A program made the position numbers and the translations under genes. A DNA stretch of 13,400 nucleotides from a bacterium (lineage in GTDB: Bacteria; AUK180; JAQVHJ01): the NCBI GenBank assembly GCA_028696285.1, contig JAQVHJ010000017.1:1-13400 (forward strand), written 5' to 3'. Under the pieces are notes generated by a model. That model made no database searches and was not told where the DNA came from. It worked only from the letters and a program-made list of their open reading frames with translations. This document shows positions 1 through 7,229 of the stretch, piece after piece (positions within the stretch are counted from its first letter, which is position 1; each line of letters opens with the position of its first letter).

Positions 1-426
1 AATTTTATTGAAATCAATATCATACCCTGTTACTTGTGAATATTTTTCCGGGGATGTTTTGACATCCATTGCAGCGAAATCTACCAAACCTGAATTCAGG
101 ATTTTTTCCAGTTGTTGAGGATAACTTCCGTTTGTGTCAATCTTCACCAAGAAACCGAGATCTTTAATCTTTTTAATAAACTCTACTATATCATCATGTA
201 TCAGGGGTTCTCCCCCGGTAATTGATACACCATCCAACTTTCCTTTCCTTTTTTGTAAAAAAGCAAAGAACTCGTCTTCGTTAACAGTAGTTGTTCCTTT
301 TGCAGGAATAAGTTCCGGATTGTGGCAGAATGGGCATTTGAAATTGCATCCCTGAGTGAAAATAATTGAGCAAATTTTCCCGGGAAAGTCGCTTAAACTT
401 GAAGGTAAGTAGCCAGCAATTAACAT
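1..426 (-). CDS. nrdG: Anaerobic ribonucleotide reductase activating protein NrdG (radical SAM), 3' end cut off
   Basis: The first 142 residues are visible; the reading frame stays open to the window edge, so the C-terminus is missing (family members are usually about 150-240 residues). The radical SAM cluster motif CNFKCPFC is present (CX3CX2C, Cys27, Cys31, Cys34), as is the GGEP SAM-binding motif at residues 71-74. Enzymes of this family use a [4Fe-4S] cluster and S-adenosylmethionine to make a 5'-deoxyadenosyl radical, which installs the glycyl radical on NrdD. The start is an ATG two bases after the nrdD stop. No strong Shine-Dalgarno sequence is visible, so translation is probably coupled to nrdD. 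The N-terminus (GYLPSSLSDFPGK) resembles the longer NrdG2-type activases, but that subgroup call is an inference. The adjacent nrdD makes the functional assignment secure. Confidence 0.93.
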   Translation of the reverse strand, partial: MLIAGYLPSSLSDFPGKICSIIFTQGCNFKCPFCHNPELIPAKGTTTVNEDEFFAFLQKRKGKLDGVSITGGEPLIHDDIVEFIKKIKDLGFLVKIDTNGSYPQQLEKILNSGLVDFAAMDVKTSPEKYSQVTGYDIDFNKI

Positions 427-428
427 TA

Positions 429-2552
429 TTAAGAAGCTTTACTCTGGGAAACGCTGAACTGGTAATATTTTCTTTCCTTAAATTCTTCCTTTTTTCCTTT
501 ATTCCAGTTCTGAATCGGTCTGAAGTACCCCACGACCCGTGAATATACTTCCGCTTCATTTCCGCATTCAGGGCATTTAAAATGTTCACCTTTAATATAC
601 CCGTGCGTTTTGCATATACTGAATGTCGGGGTAATTGTGTAATAAGGGATCCTGTATTTTTCAGCTATTCTTCTAATGAAGACCTTGCATGTTTCCCCGT
701 CGTTTAATGATTCTCCAAGGAAGATATGCATTACAGTACCGCCGGTGTATTTTGTCTGCAATTCTTCCTGATGATCCAATGCTTCAAAAATATCATTGGT
801 ATAATTAACCGGAAGCGCGCTCGAGTTTGTATAATACGGTTCGTCATTCCCGGCAGTGATGATATCGGGATACTGATTCTTATCAATTCGAGCGAGCCGG
901 TAGGAAGTACCTTCAGCAGGAGTCGCTTCAAGATTATAAATATTTCCGGTCTCTGTCTGAAACTCCTGAATTTTATTTCTCATGAACTCCAGGACTTCAT
1001 TTGCAAATGCCTTCCCTTCCACAGAAGAGATGTCTGTCTTCATGAAATTAATAATCGCTTCATTCATACCGACCAGACCGATTGTTGAAAAATGATTATC
1101 AAGAGCCTGAAGATATCTTCTGGTATAAGGAAGCAATCCGTTCTCTAAATTCTTATTGACAATACTTCGTTTAATTTCAAGCGAGAATTTTGCAAGATCC
1201 ATCAGTCTTTCTAATCTCTCGAAGAACTCAGGTTTTGTTTTTGAAAGGTAACCCAATCTCGGGAGATTAATCGTTACGACACCTATTGATCCTGTTGATT
1301 CACCCGCGCCGAATAATCCGCCTGTCTTGTTCCGCAATTCCCTCAAATCCAATTGAAGCCTGCAGCACATCGACCTGACATCTGTTGGTTTCAAATCGGA
1401 ATTGAGGAAATTCTGAAAATAAGGGAGCCCGTATTTTGCTGTCATATCAAATAAGATATTCGCATTCTCAGAGTCCCAGTTAAAATCTTTTGTAATATTA
1501 TATGTAGGAATCGGGAATGTAAATACACGCCCGGTCATATCCCCTTCCTCCATAACTTCGAGGAATGCCCTGTTGATAATATCCATCTCCTTCTGGAAAT
1601 CACCGTAGAGTATATCCAGTCTCTGTCCGCCAAAGATCACCTTCTCATTCTTCAAGTCTTCGGGAACGACCCAGTCAAAAGTAAGATTTGTAAACGGGGT
1701 TTGACCTCCCCATCTTGATGATATATTCAAACCGAAAACAAACTGCTGAATAGACTGCTTAACATCTTCATAGGAAAGGTTATCAAACCTGATAAAGGGG
1801 GCGAGATAAGTATCAAATGATGAAAATGCCATTGCCCCGGCCCATTCATTCTGAAGAGTTCCGAGAAAATTAACCATCTGTCCGAGAGCTGTATCCAAGT
1901 GTTTTGCCGGGCCTGATTCAACCTTACCTTCCACTCCGTTAAAACCTTCTTCAAGAATCTGCCGTAATGACCACCCTGCGCAATATCCCGCGATTCCCAT
2001 TGACAGGTCATGAATATGAAAATCCCCGTTAACGTGCGCTTCTGAAATATCGTTGGGATATATCGTGCTTAATGTATAATGCGCAACAACTGACCCCGCA
2101 GCATGAAGCATTAAACCTGAAATTGAATAATCTGAATTGCTGTTCTCATTAACCCGCCAGTCTGATTGTCCGAGATACCCGTCTATCGTCTTATCAACCT
2201 CCATTATGACTTTTCGGATCTGACGCATCTTTGAATGCTGCTCACGGTATAGGATATATGCCTTGGCTGTCTTCGCAAAACCATTATCCATCAGGACCCT
2301 TTCAACCATATCCTGAACATTCTCTACCGTAGGAATAAGATTCTCATCACTGTACTTTGATTCTATCTGTTCTACAACATCATTTGCAAAGCGAATCGCA
2401 ATCTTCTTATTTCCTTCCCTCGTTCCAAGAAATGCCTTGTAAATAGCATCAACAATCTTGTTCTTTTTGAAACGGTCTATACTTCCGTCTCTTTTCTGGA
2501 TCTTTGACAGCTTCTTCGGCTTATCAAAGTTAATATTGAAGTTGGTAAGCAT
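429..2552 (-). CDS. nrdD: Anaerobic (class III) ribonucleoside-triphosphate reductase NrdD
   Basis: This 707-residue glycyl radical enzyme reduces ribonucleotides to deoxyribonucleotides without oxygen. Residues about 16-107 form an ATP-cone, the allosteric domain that senses ATP/dATP (KRDGSIDRFKKNKIVDAI). The catalytic barrel follows, with the family motif HVNGDFHIHDLS near 173-184. Candidate active-site cysteines are Cys191 (GYCAGW) and the Cys396/Cys397 pair (RSMCCRLQ). A C-terminal zinc site has ligands Cys647, His650, Cys660 and Cys663. The glycyl radical motif RVVGYFRP places the radical on Gly675. Length matches the family. The ATG is preceded by a strong Shine-Dalgarno AGGAGGGG (minus strand, 2556-2563). 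nrdG lies immediately downstream in the same transcript. A perfect promoter and two NrdR-box-like operators lie upstream, so repression by NrdR is likely. The leader is roughly 115 nt. Confidence 0.97.
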   Translation of the reverse strand: MLTNFNINFDKPKKLSKIQKRDGSIDRFKKNKIVDAIYKAFLGTREGNKKIAIRFANDVVEQIESKYSDENLIPTVENVQDMVERVLMDNGFAKTAKAYILYREQHSKMRQIRKVIMEVDKTIDGYLGQSDWRVNENSNSDYSISGLMLHAAGSVVAHYTLSTIYPNDISEAHVNGDFHIHDLSMGIAGYCAGWSLRQILEEGFNGVEGKVESGPAKHLDTALGQMVNFLGTLQNEWAGAMAFSSFDTYLAPFIRFDNLSYEDVKQSIQQFVFGLNISSRWGGQTPFTNLTFDWVVPEDLKNEKVIFGGQRLDILYGDFQKEMDIINRAFLEVMEEGDMTGRVFTFPIPTYNITKDFNWDSENANILFDMTAKYGLPYFQNFLNSDLKPTDVRSMCCRLQLDLRELRNKTGGLFGAGESTGSIGVVTINLPRLGYLSKTKPEFFERLERLMDLAKFSLEIKRSIVNKNLENGLLPYTRRYLQALDNHFSTIGLVGMNEAIINFMKTDISSVEGKAFANEVLEFMRNKIQEFQTETGNIYNLEATPAEGTSYRLARIDKNQYPDIITAGNDEPYYTNSSALPVNYTNDIFEALDHQEELQTKYTGGTVMHIFLGESLNDGETCKVFIRRIAEKYRIPYYTITPTFSICKTHGYIKGEHFKCPECGNEAEVYSRVVGYFRPIQNWNKGKKEEFKERKYYQFSVSQSKAS

Positions 2553-2639
2553 CTTCCCCTCCTGGTTACCACGGGTTGTTCCAATTATTCAAGCAACTCA
2601 AGTCATTCTTTCTTTTTCCAGAATAACCTTAAATAGCAT

Positions 2640-2655
2640 ACACTATATATAGTAA
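2640..2655. promoter_or_regulatory. NrdR box, proximal copy upstream of nrdD
   Basis: The 16-mer ACACTATATATAGTAA matches 14 of 16 positions of the published NrdR consensus acaCwAtATaTwGtgt, including the whole core. It lies just downstream of the predicted nrdD transcription start, a position suited to repression. Its centre is 20 bp from that of the second box, about two helical turns. NrdR is a zinc-ribbon/ATP-cone repressor of ribonucleotide reductase genes. No nrdR gene is in this window. Confidence 0.75.
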
Positions 2656-2659
2656 AAAG

Positions 2660-2675
2660 TAGCGATATATGGTTA
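2660..2675. promoter_or_regulatory. NrdR box, distal and weaker copy overlapping the nrdD start site
   Basis: TAGCGATATATGGTTA keeps the core C-n-ATATAT-n-G of the NrdR consensus but differs in the flanks. It abuts the -10 element at 2676-2681 and would cover the predicted start site near 2669. NrdR usually binds tandem boxes on the same DNA face. The 20 bp centre-to-centre distance suits that geometry but is shorter than the roughly 31 bp known in E. coli. Confidence 0.6.
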
Positions 2676-2704
2676 ATTATAACACAAGATATTGTTATTG
2701 TCAA
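2676..2704 (-). promoter_or_regulatory. nrdD promoter, perfect sigma-70 type consensus
   Basis: Read on the minus strand, TTGACA (2699-2704) is followed by a 17-base spacer and TATAAT (2676-2681), a perfect match in both hexamers and spacing. Transcription should start near 2669 and run into nrdD. Such a strong promoter next to NrdR boxes fits a gene that is strong when derepressed and tightly shut off otherwise. Confidence 0.85.
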
Positions 2705-2801
2705 ATTGTTTTTTTCGCAGGAGAAATTTTCGTAATTTTATCCCAACAATAGATTAATTACAAGAGGATAAAAATCCGTCATATTAATATTTATTAAAAT
2801 A

Positions 2802-2828
2802 AACTCCCTTTCGGTCAGAAGGGAAGTT
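2802..2828 (-). terminator. Candidate intrinsic terminator after lpxC
   Basis: On the minus strand, about 30 bases after the lpxC stop, AACTTCCCTT and AAGGGAGTT can pair around a short loop, with one bulged base. TATTTTAATAAAT follows. The stem is convincing, but the downstream tract is only T-rich rather than a clean T run, so this is a moderate call. It would separate lpxC from the nrdD promoter. The rest of 2705-2857 shows no gene. Confidence 0.5.
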
Positions 2829-2857
2829 AAAGAGGGATGTGTATTAGTATCACCGTA

Positions 2858-3784
2858 TTAATGGGTAATTATAACAGGTCCGTAAATTTGCGATTCAAGT
2901 TGCTGAAGAATTTCATCTTTTGACAGATCTTCTTCTTCCGAATCATCTTCGACTATCTCACCGAATTTCCGTAGAAGCCGTACCAAGCGGACATCTAATG
3001 AATGCCCCGATTTATATGCAATTATATGGCCACGAACAGGATATCCGCACAGGTACAGGTCTCCTATAAGGTCGAGTATTTTATGGCGGACAAACTCATC
3101 TTCATATCGAAGTCTGTCATTAAGGATATCTGTATCTGTTAAGACGATGGCATTGTCAAGAGAGCCGCCCTTTGCTAAACCATTCTTGCGTAAAAAGCTG
3201 ACTTCATTCAGAAAGGTAAATGTCCTTGCAAGTGAAATCTCCTTTAAAAAAGAGTTCTCGGTAATATCAAAGAAAGCGGTTTGCTTATTCAGAATTGACC
3301 GACCGAAGTCGATCGTATAGTTAATCTTAAATCCATTTGAAGGCATAAAGATTAAATGTTTATCGCCTTCTATCACTTCTGCGGGTTCTTCTAAAACAAG
3401 AACTTTTCTTTTCGCTTTCTGTCTTTCAATCCCTACCTCTAAAAACTTTCTTACAAAGGTAAGAGCGCTTCCATCCAGGATAGGCATTTCAGAAGAATTA
3501 ATGGAAACATAAAGATTATCAATTCCCAAGCCGCTTAAAGCCGCAAGGAAGTGTTCAACTGTAGAGATTCTGCAATCTTCCTTCCCAAGAGTAACAGCAT
3601 AGCGTGTATCAACTACATTTTCAACTATCGCAGGAACCGGGATAATTTTCTGATGTTTATGAAACAGAAAGACTATCCCTGTATCGGGCGGGGCAGGATG
3701 CAGTATCAACTGTGAAAGTTCACCTGAGTGAAGAGCAATCCCGGAAATCTTTATTTCATCTTTTAATGTTCTTTGAAAAGCCAT
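2858..3784 (-). CDS. lpxC: UDP-3-O-acyl-N-acetylglucosamine deacetylase LpxC
   Basis: LpxC is the zinc-dependent cytoplasmic enzyme of the committed step of lipid A synthesis, removing the acetyl group from UDP-3-O-acyl-GlcNAc. The 308 residues show the expected two-domain fold. The N-terminal domain carries TVEHFLAAL with catalytic Glu77 and zinc ligand His78. The second carries HKILDLIGDL with zinc ligands His234 and Asp238, then KSGHSLD with catalytic His261. Other family signatures are SGIALHSGE near 14-22 and MPILDGSA near 100-107. The last ~30 residues form an acidic tail (EDDSEEEDLSKDE) that adds little to the core fold. The ATG has a good AAGGAGG Shine-Dalgarno sequence. The gene stands alone between two candidate promoters and a candidate terminator. 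Its presence implies an LPS-type outer membrane. Confidence 0.97.
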   Translation of the reverse strand: MAFQRTLKDEIKISGIALHSGELSQLILHPAPPDTGIVFLFHKHQKIIPVPAIVENVVDTRYAVTLGKEDCRISTVEHFLAALSGLGIDNLYVSINSSEMPILDGSALTFVRKFLEVGIERQKAKRKVLVLEEPAEVIEGDKHLIFMPSNGFKINYTIDFGRSILNKQTAFFDITENSFLKEISLARTFTFLNEVSFLRKNGLAKGGSLDNAIVLTDTDILNDRLRYEDEFVRHKILDLIGDLYLCGYPVRGHIIAYKSGHSLDVRLVRLLRKFGEIVEDDSEEEDLSKDEILQQLESQIYGPVIITH

Positions 3785-3819
3785 AATCCTCCTTGTTCGC
3801 TTTATTATTTAGGGCAATA

Positions 3820-3848
3820 ATTATACCACAAATAGTACCGGTACGAAA
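3820..3848 (-). promoter_or_regulatory. Proximal lpxC promoter (extended -10)
   Basis: On the minus strand TGGTATAAT gives a perfect -10 (3820-3825) with the TGn extension (3826-3828). The -35 position (3843-3848) is poor, as is usual for extended -10 promoters. Start expected near 3813, giving a leader of about 29 nt. The perfect 10-bp palindrome at 3835-3844 sits between -35 and -10. Confidence 0.55.
3835..3844. repeat. Perfect 10-bp palindrome GTACCGGTAC in the lpxC promoter
   Basis: The sequence equals its own reverse complement and lies in the spacer/-35 region of the proximal lpxC promoter. It could be a small operator, but a 10-bp palindrome can also occur by chance. Confidence 0.4.
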
Positions 3849-3895
3849 ATAGTCCCGATAATTCGCGTTTTATAGAATAAATATTTAGATAAAAA

Positions 3896-3923
3896 ATTAA
3901 ATAAAAATACGAAAGTGTGTCAA
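3896..3923 (-). promoter_or_regulatory. Distal lpxC promoter candidate
   Basis: On the minus strand a perfect TTGACA (3918-3923) is followed by 16 bases and TTTAAT (3896-3901), five of six matches to the -10 consensus. Start expected near 3889, a leader of about 105 nt. One copy of the GACACACTTT repeat overlaps its -35 element. Confidence 0.5.
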
Positions 3924-3952
3924 TTTTTCACTTTTTTTAAGAAAAGTGTGTC
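3911..3952. repeat. Direct repeat of AAGTGTGTC, 31 bp apart, upstream of lpxC
   Basis: The core AAGTGTGTC occurs at 3913-3921 and again at 3944-3952, flanked each time by GAA/GAAA. The 31-bp offset is about three helical turns. Between them CACTTTT and AAAAGTG (3929-3948) can pair. One copy overlaps the distal lpxC -35 element and the other starts at the exchanger gene's stop. The arrangement resembles a pair of activator or repressor sites; no known regulator is recognised. It is not followed by a T run, so a terminator is unlikely. Confidence 0.45.
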
Positions 3953-5014
3953 TTAAATTCTAAAACGGAAGAGGATAAAGAGGTAGGTTAGATATGTAAG
4001 AATAATAAAAATACTTTCCGGACTGATTTTCCATTTATGTTTTGTTCTTCTTCTGATTCCTATCACAATGGCAATAGCCAACAAGAAGAATACAAATATT
4101 GATATCAAGTGAGATGGTGAAGTGTGGTGATATATAGGCGCTTTGAAATAGAAGAAGTCAGATATACTTATAATTATAAGGTTAAAAAGATTTGATCCAA
4201 GGACATTTCCTATTGCAAGGTTTACCGAATTGACTTTTCTGATTGCTTGAATGGATACTACCAGTTCGGGTAGAGATGTTGCAAAAGCGAGGAATAGACT
4301 TCCGACAAAGGTATGGCCGAGTTTGAAAACCTTTTCACCTATCCTGATATCGATAGTTGACATCTTATCTGCAATTAGAGACATTGCGATTCCAATAATA
4401 ACAATAAAAAAACTATAAAAGATGAAACTGAAAATTACCCTTTTATTTGAGAAGTGGAGATACTTCTCTTCGATCGGGAGTTCTCCTTCTTCCCCGAGAT
4501 TAAGATCCTTCAGGTAGTACCTGAATCCGAACAAGTATAAAAGGATTACCAAGATTGAAGTTCCAGAAACAAAACCGATGAAGAGGTCTGAATACACTGT
4601 AATTCCAAAGATTTTCCCCGGATTAATATGCGGAACAATTAATATCTGAATCATGATTACAAAAGTAATCACAACTGCAAGATTGATTGGCTTTATATAT
4701 TTCTTATGAATTGCATTGAAAATAGACCTCCCGACAAAAATAATCTCAACGAAAAAAAGTATAGTCAGGTTAAAGATATTGCTTCCGATAATATTACCTA
4801 AAGCAAGGTCCGGCTGCTTCACGATCAAAACAGCAGAAAGATTTGGAATCAATTCCGGGAGAGAGGTAACGATTGAAAGTGCGATCATTCCGATCCATAC
4901 GTCAGATATTTTTGTTTTTTCCGATAGGGCATCCGCAAAAATTATCAGACGGGAACCTGCAAAGAATAGCAGAAATGTGATAATTGCAAACAATATAAGA
5001 TAGATAAAAAACAT
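3953..5014 (-). CDS. CaCA-family sodium/calcium-type cation exchanger (YrbG-like)
   Basis: This 353-residue inner-membrane protein of about ten membrane segments should exchange Ca2+ (or a similar cation) for Na+ or H+. The two inverted alpha-repeats that define the family are clear. Repeat 1, residues about 42-83, contains TSLPEL and GNIIGSNIFNL; repeat 2, about 238-279, contains TSLPEL and GNVLGSNLFNL. The conserved acidic residue of each SLPEL motif (Glu54 and Glu250) is the expected ion ligand. A charged cytoplasmic loop (roughly 168-192) separates the halves. The ATG begins 5 bases after the nfo stop, making this the last gene of the mre unit. Only a weak Shine-Dalgarno (GAAGAA) is visible, so coupling to nfo is likely. 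Ion specificity cannot be read from the sequence. Confidence 0.92.
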   Translation of the reverse strand: MFFIYLILFAIITFLLFFAGSRLIIFADALSEKTKISDVWIGMIALSIVTSLPELIPNLSAVLIVKQPDLALGNIIGSNIFNLTILFFVEIIFVGRSIFNAIHKKYIKPINLAVVITFVIMIQILIVPHINPGKIFGITVYSDLFIGFVSGTSILVILLYLFGFRYYLKDLNLGEEGELPIEEKYLHFSNKRVIFSFIFYSFFIVIIGIAMSLIADKMSTIDIRIGEKVFKLGHTFVGSLFLAFATSLPELVVSIQAIRKVNSVNLAIGNVLGSNLFNLIIISISDFFYFKAPIYHHTSPSHLISIFVFFLLAIAIVIGIRRRTKHKWKISPESIFIILTYLTYLFILFRFRI

Positions 5015-5019
5015 TTCTT

Positions 5020-5883
5020 CTATGCCCCATTGAGAATGCTTAAAAGTGTTTGCAGGTTTTTTTTATCCGAATCCGGATTGTCTTTTGGTGTTTCCATTAT
5101 GATCGGGATCCCTTTAACAAAACCGGAATTGAGAAAATTTTTCAACCCCTGAAATCCTATAAATCCATCCCCAAGATGTTCATGCTGATCCCTTTTCAGG
5201 CTAAGGTCGAACTTTGAATCATTTAAATGTATCAGGTTAATTTTATCCAGGCCAATCGTTTCATTTATCTCTGAGAACATTGACATCACATTCATTCTTA
5301 TCCTCAGGTTGAACCCGTATGCAAACAGATGACATGTATCAATACAGAATCCAATCTTATCAGGATTTTTTACCTTATCCAATATCATCTTCATCTCTTC
5401 AAAATTTTTCCCTATTTGATGACCGCCACCTGCAACATTTTCAATCAGGATTTTTTTATTTCCGGATAAAATTGACGAGGCTATGTCCAATGCAGAAGCC
5501 AGCCTTTTAATTCCTTTCTGTTTTATCTTACAAGACCCGGGGTGAAGTACAAGGAAATCACCGTTAAGCCTTTCGGTATTCCGGGCTTCTTCCAAAAGCA
5601 GTTGCCTTGACTTCCTGTAAATCTCGAGGTCATCTGAACATGCATTTATAAGATAGATGGAATGAATAACTAAAGGTGAAATATCATTCTTCTTTAATTT
5701 ATTTCTGAACTCAATCAGAAGTTCCTTTTTAAATCTCTTCTTTTTCCAAGACCTCGGGTTTCTTGAAAATATCTGCATTGAAGTACATCCCATTGCAGCG
5801 GTGTCATTGACTGCTTCAAGTAACCCGTTAGAAATAGACATATGAAAACCATAGCGCTGCTTCTCTTTTATCCGTGATTCCAC
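5020..5883 (-). CDS. nfo: Endonuclease IV (AP endonuclease family 2)
   Basis: This base-excision repair enzyme cuts the DNA backbone 5' of abasic sites and trims damaged 3' ends, using three zinc ions. The 287 residues fit the TIM-barrel family, and all nine metal ligands can be placed: His74, His114 (LHPGS), Glu148 (IENVAGGG), Asp182 and His185 (CIDTCHLFAYG), His219 (HLNDSK), Asp232 and His234 (RDQHEHLGDGFIG), Glu264 (METP). It should therefore be active. The start is GTG at 5883, preceded by AAGGAG six bases away; the next in-frame ATG (Met15) falls after the first strand and would truncate the barrel. Both the Shine-Dalgarno and the start lie inside the end of mreD, with 16 bases of overlap, so translation is probably coupled. 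Finding a DNA-repair gene inside a cell-shape operon is unusual. Confidence 0.96.
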   Translation of the reverse strand: MESRIKEKQRYGFHMSISNGLLEAVNDTAAMGCTSMQIFSRNPRSWKKKRFKKELLIEFRNKLKKNDISPLVIHSIYLINACSDDLEIYRKSRQLLLEEARNTERLNGDFLVLHPGSCKIKQKGIKRLASALDIASSILSGNKKILIENVAGGGHQIGKNFEEMKMILDKVKNPDKIGFCIDTCHLFAYGFNLRIRMNVMSMFSEINETIGLDKINLIHLNDSKFDLSLKRDQHEHLGDGFIGFQGLKNFLNSGFVKGIPIIMETPKDNPDSDKKNLQTLLSILNGA

Positions 5884-6377
5884 AAACGTCTCCTTTCAAT
5901 TTTCTTTATCCTTAAAACAGTTAAGTAGATTGGTATTGCAATCAACGCGTTTACTGCGGATGGCAGTAACAGATGAATGGTGGTTGATGCAGCAAATGTA
6001 AAATCAATATCGAATAATAGTGAATAAATGAACCTGGTAAACATCAATTCAACAATTGTTCCTAAAAATATAAAAATCATTAAATTAAAAATTGATTTAA
6101 GCAAAAGATAATCCTTAAATATATTTATCAAGAATGCAAGAATCAGAGAAGAGAATGTATAGATTCCGAGGGCGGGAGCGCCTGCAAACAGATCCTGAAT
6201 AAAGCCGCAGTAAAAACTCCAAATCAATGATTCACGAAAATCTGTTAAGAACGAAAGAATTATAACAAATATTACAAATACCTCAAAATGAAAAAACAGA
6301 ATACTTTCTCTTAAAGTTATCTGAATAAGAATACATAAAAAAATAAATATTCCTAAAAAAATGCGTTCAGTTTTCAT
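5868..6377 (-). CDS. mreD: Rod shape-determining membrane protein MreD
   Basis: This 169-residue, very hydrophobic protein with about five membrane segments matches MreD in length and topology. The family signature GFIQDLFAG is at residues 58-66, followed by the usual short loop and Y/F-rich helix. MreD is an inner-membrane part of the elongasome and works with MreC and MreB in side-wall peptidoglycan synthesis. Its ATG overlaps the mreC stop as ATGA (4 bases shared), a classic coupling arrangement, and its end overlaps nfo by 16 bases. MreD sequences diverge quickly, so the order mreB-mreC-mreD is a large part of the evidence. Confidence 0.93.
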   Translation of the reverse strand: MKTERIFLGIFIFLCILIQITLRESILFFHFEVFVIFVIILSFLTDFRESLIWSFYCGFIQDLFAGAPALGIYTFSSLILAFLINIFKDYLLLKSIFNLMIFIFLGTIVELMFTRFIYSLLFDIDFTFAASTTIHLLLPSAVNALIAIPIYLTVLRIKKIERRRLWNHG

Positions 6378-7210
6378 TGTTTAATTTCTGTTTTTGTTTC
6401 CGGGATTAAAATCTGGACATACTCTAATCGTTCCAGGTCAGCAACGGGGATCAATTCGACTGTTTTCATAATCTCTTCATCCTCATAAATCTTACCTATC
6501 TTCCCTATTACAAGGCCCTGAACTATGAATTTATCAAACCCCGATGTAATAACAATCTCTCCCGTTAATGTTTTCACGCCCGGTTCCGAGATATTTTTTT
6601 TATGATATTCAAATTGAAATTCGAGATACGGACTGGAGTTCCCTTTAACAATACCCATAAATCTTTGTTCTCTTACCATTCCGCTTGCGTTGAAGCGTGA
6701 ATCCGTGACAAGCATTATGCGCGCAGTATTGAAATACACCTCCTGCACTCTTCCAATCAAACTCTCTCCAATAATAACAGGAGCATGCCTTATTACTCCG
6801 TGCTTTGAACCCTTATTGATCAGAACTGAGTTAAACCATTGAGAAGAACTTCGGCCGATTACCTTTGCATTGATTACGTTCTGCTTGTAGAAATCTTCTA
6901 TATCCAATAATTGTGATAATCTTTTATACCTGACATTCTCTTCAATTAACACTGCATTTATTCTTCTCAAGTACTCATTCTCTTTTTTCAGTAATTCTGT
7001 CTCATGCTTGAGGGCTTTTTGGGATTTGAAGTAATATAAGAGGCCGAGAGTTGAATACTTGATACTGTCAACAATAACAAATACCGGTTTTGAAATAAAA
7101 AGCATAGCCTGATTAACCGGCCTGAGATCTCTGAAGAAAAAAAGAATCAGGGATAGAACTAAGAGAATAATAAAAAAGCGTAAACGCTGAAAATCAAATT
7201 GCTTATGCAT
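6374..7210 (-). CDS. mreC: Rod shape-determining protein MreC
   Basis: This 278-residue periplasmic scaffold is anchored by one N-terminal membrane helix (residues about 11-27). A coiled coil of roughly 62-103 mediates dimerisation. The paired beta-barrel domains follow, with family-typical VIGRSSSQWFNSVLINKGSKHGV at about 117-139 split around conserved Gly-Arg, then VIIGESLIGRV and VTDSRFNASGMV. In the family, MreC links cytoplasmic MreB filaments and MreD to the periplasmic penicillin-binding proteins of the elongasome. The ATG lies 19 bases after the mreB stop with only a weak ribosome site. The 3' end overlaps mreD by 4 bases. Confidence 0.96.
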   Translation of the reverse strand: MHKQFDFQRLRFFIILLVLSLILFFFRDLRPVNQAMLFISKPVFVIVDSIKYSTLGLLYYFKSQKALKHETELLKKENEYLRRINAVLIEENVRYKRLSQLLDIEDFYKQNVINAKVIGRSSSQWFNSVLINKGSKHGVIRHAPVIIGESLIGRVQEVYFNTARIMLVTDSRFNASGMVREQRFMGIVKGNSSPYLEFQFEYHKKNISEPGVKTLTGEIVITSGFDKFIVQGLVIGKIGKIYEDEEIMKTVELIPVADLERLEYVQILIPETKTEIKQ

Positions 7211-7229
7211 GAAACGGTTTTATCCAAGA

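Noticed and set aside
560..615. NrdD zinc site with CxxH...CxxC rather than four cysteines
   Set aside because: From memory, a CxxHGY...CPxCG variant is frequent in NrdD proteins outside the E. coli/T4 type, so it is not a novelty.
726..1088. 120-codon open frame on the plus strand inside nrdD
   Set aside because: It is antisense to the conserved C-terminal half of NrdD, lacks a ribosome site and resembles no protein family; it is a shadow of the real gene. The same holds for the other short frames opposite or inside recognised genes.
2553..2640. Riboswitch in the nrdD leader
   Set aside because: No adenosylcobalamin-box or other known aptamer motif is visible; the NrdR boxes and strong promoter already explain regulation.
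3929..3948. Hairpin CACTTTT/AAAAGTG just after the exchanger gene as a terminator
   Set aside because: The stem is AT-rich and, on the minus strand, is followed by an A run rather than T bases. It fits better as part of the repeat region before lpxC.
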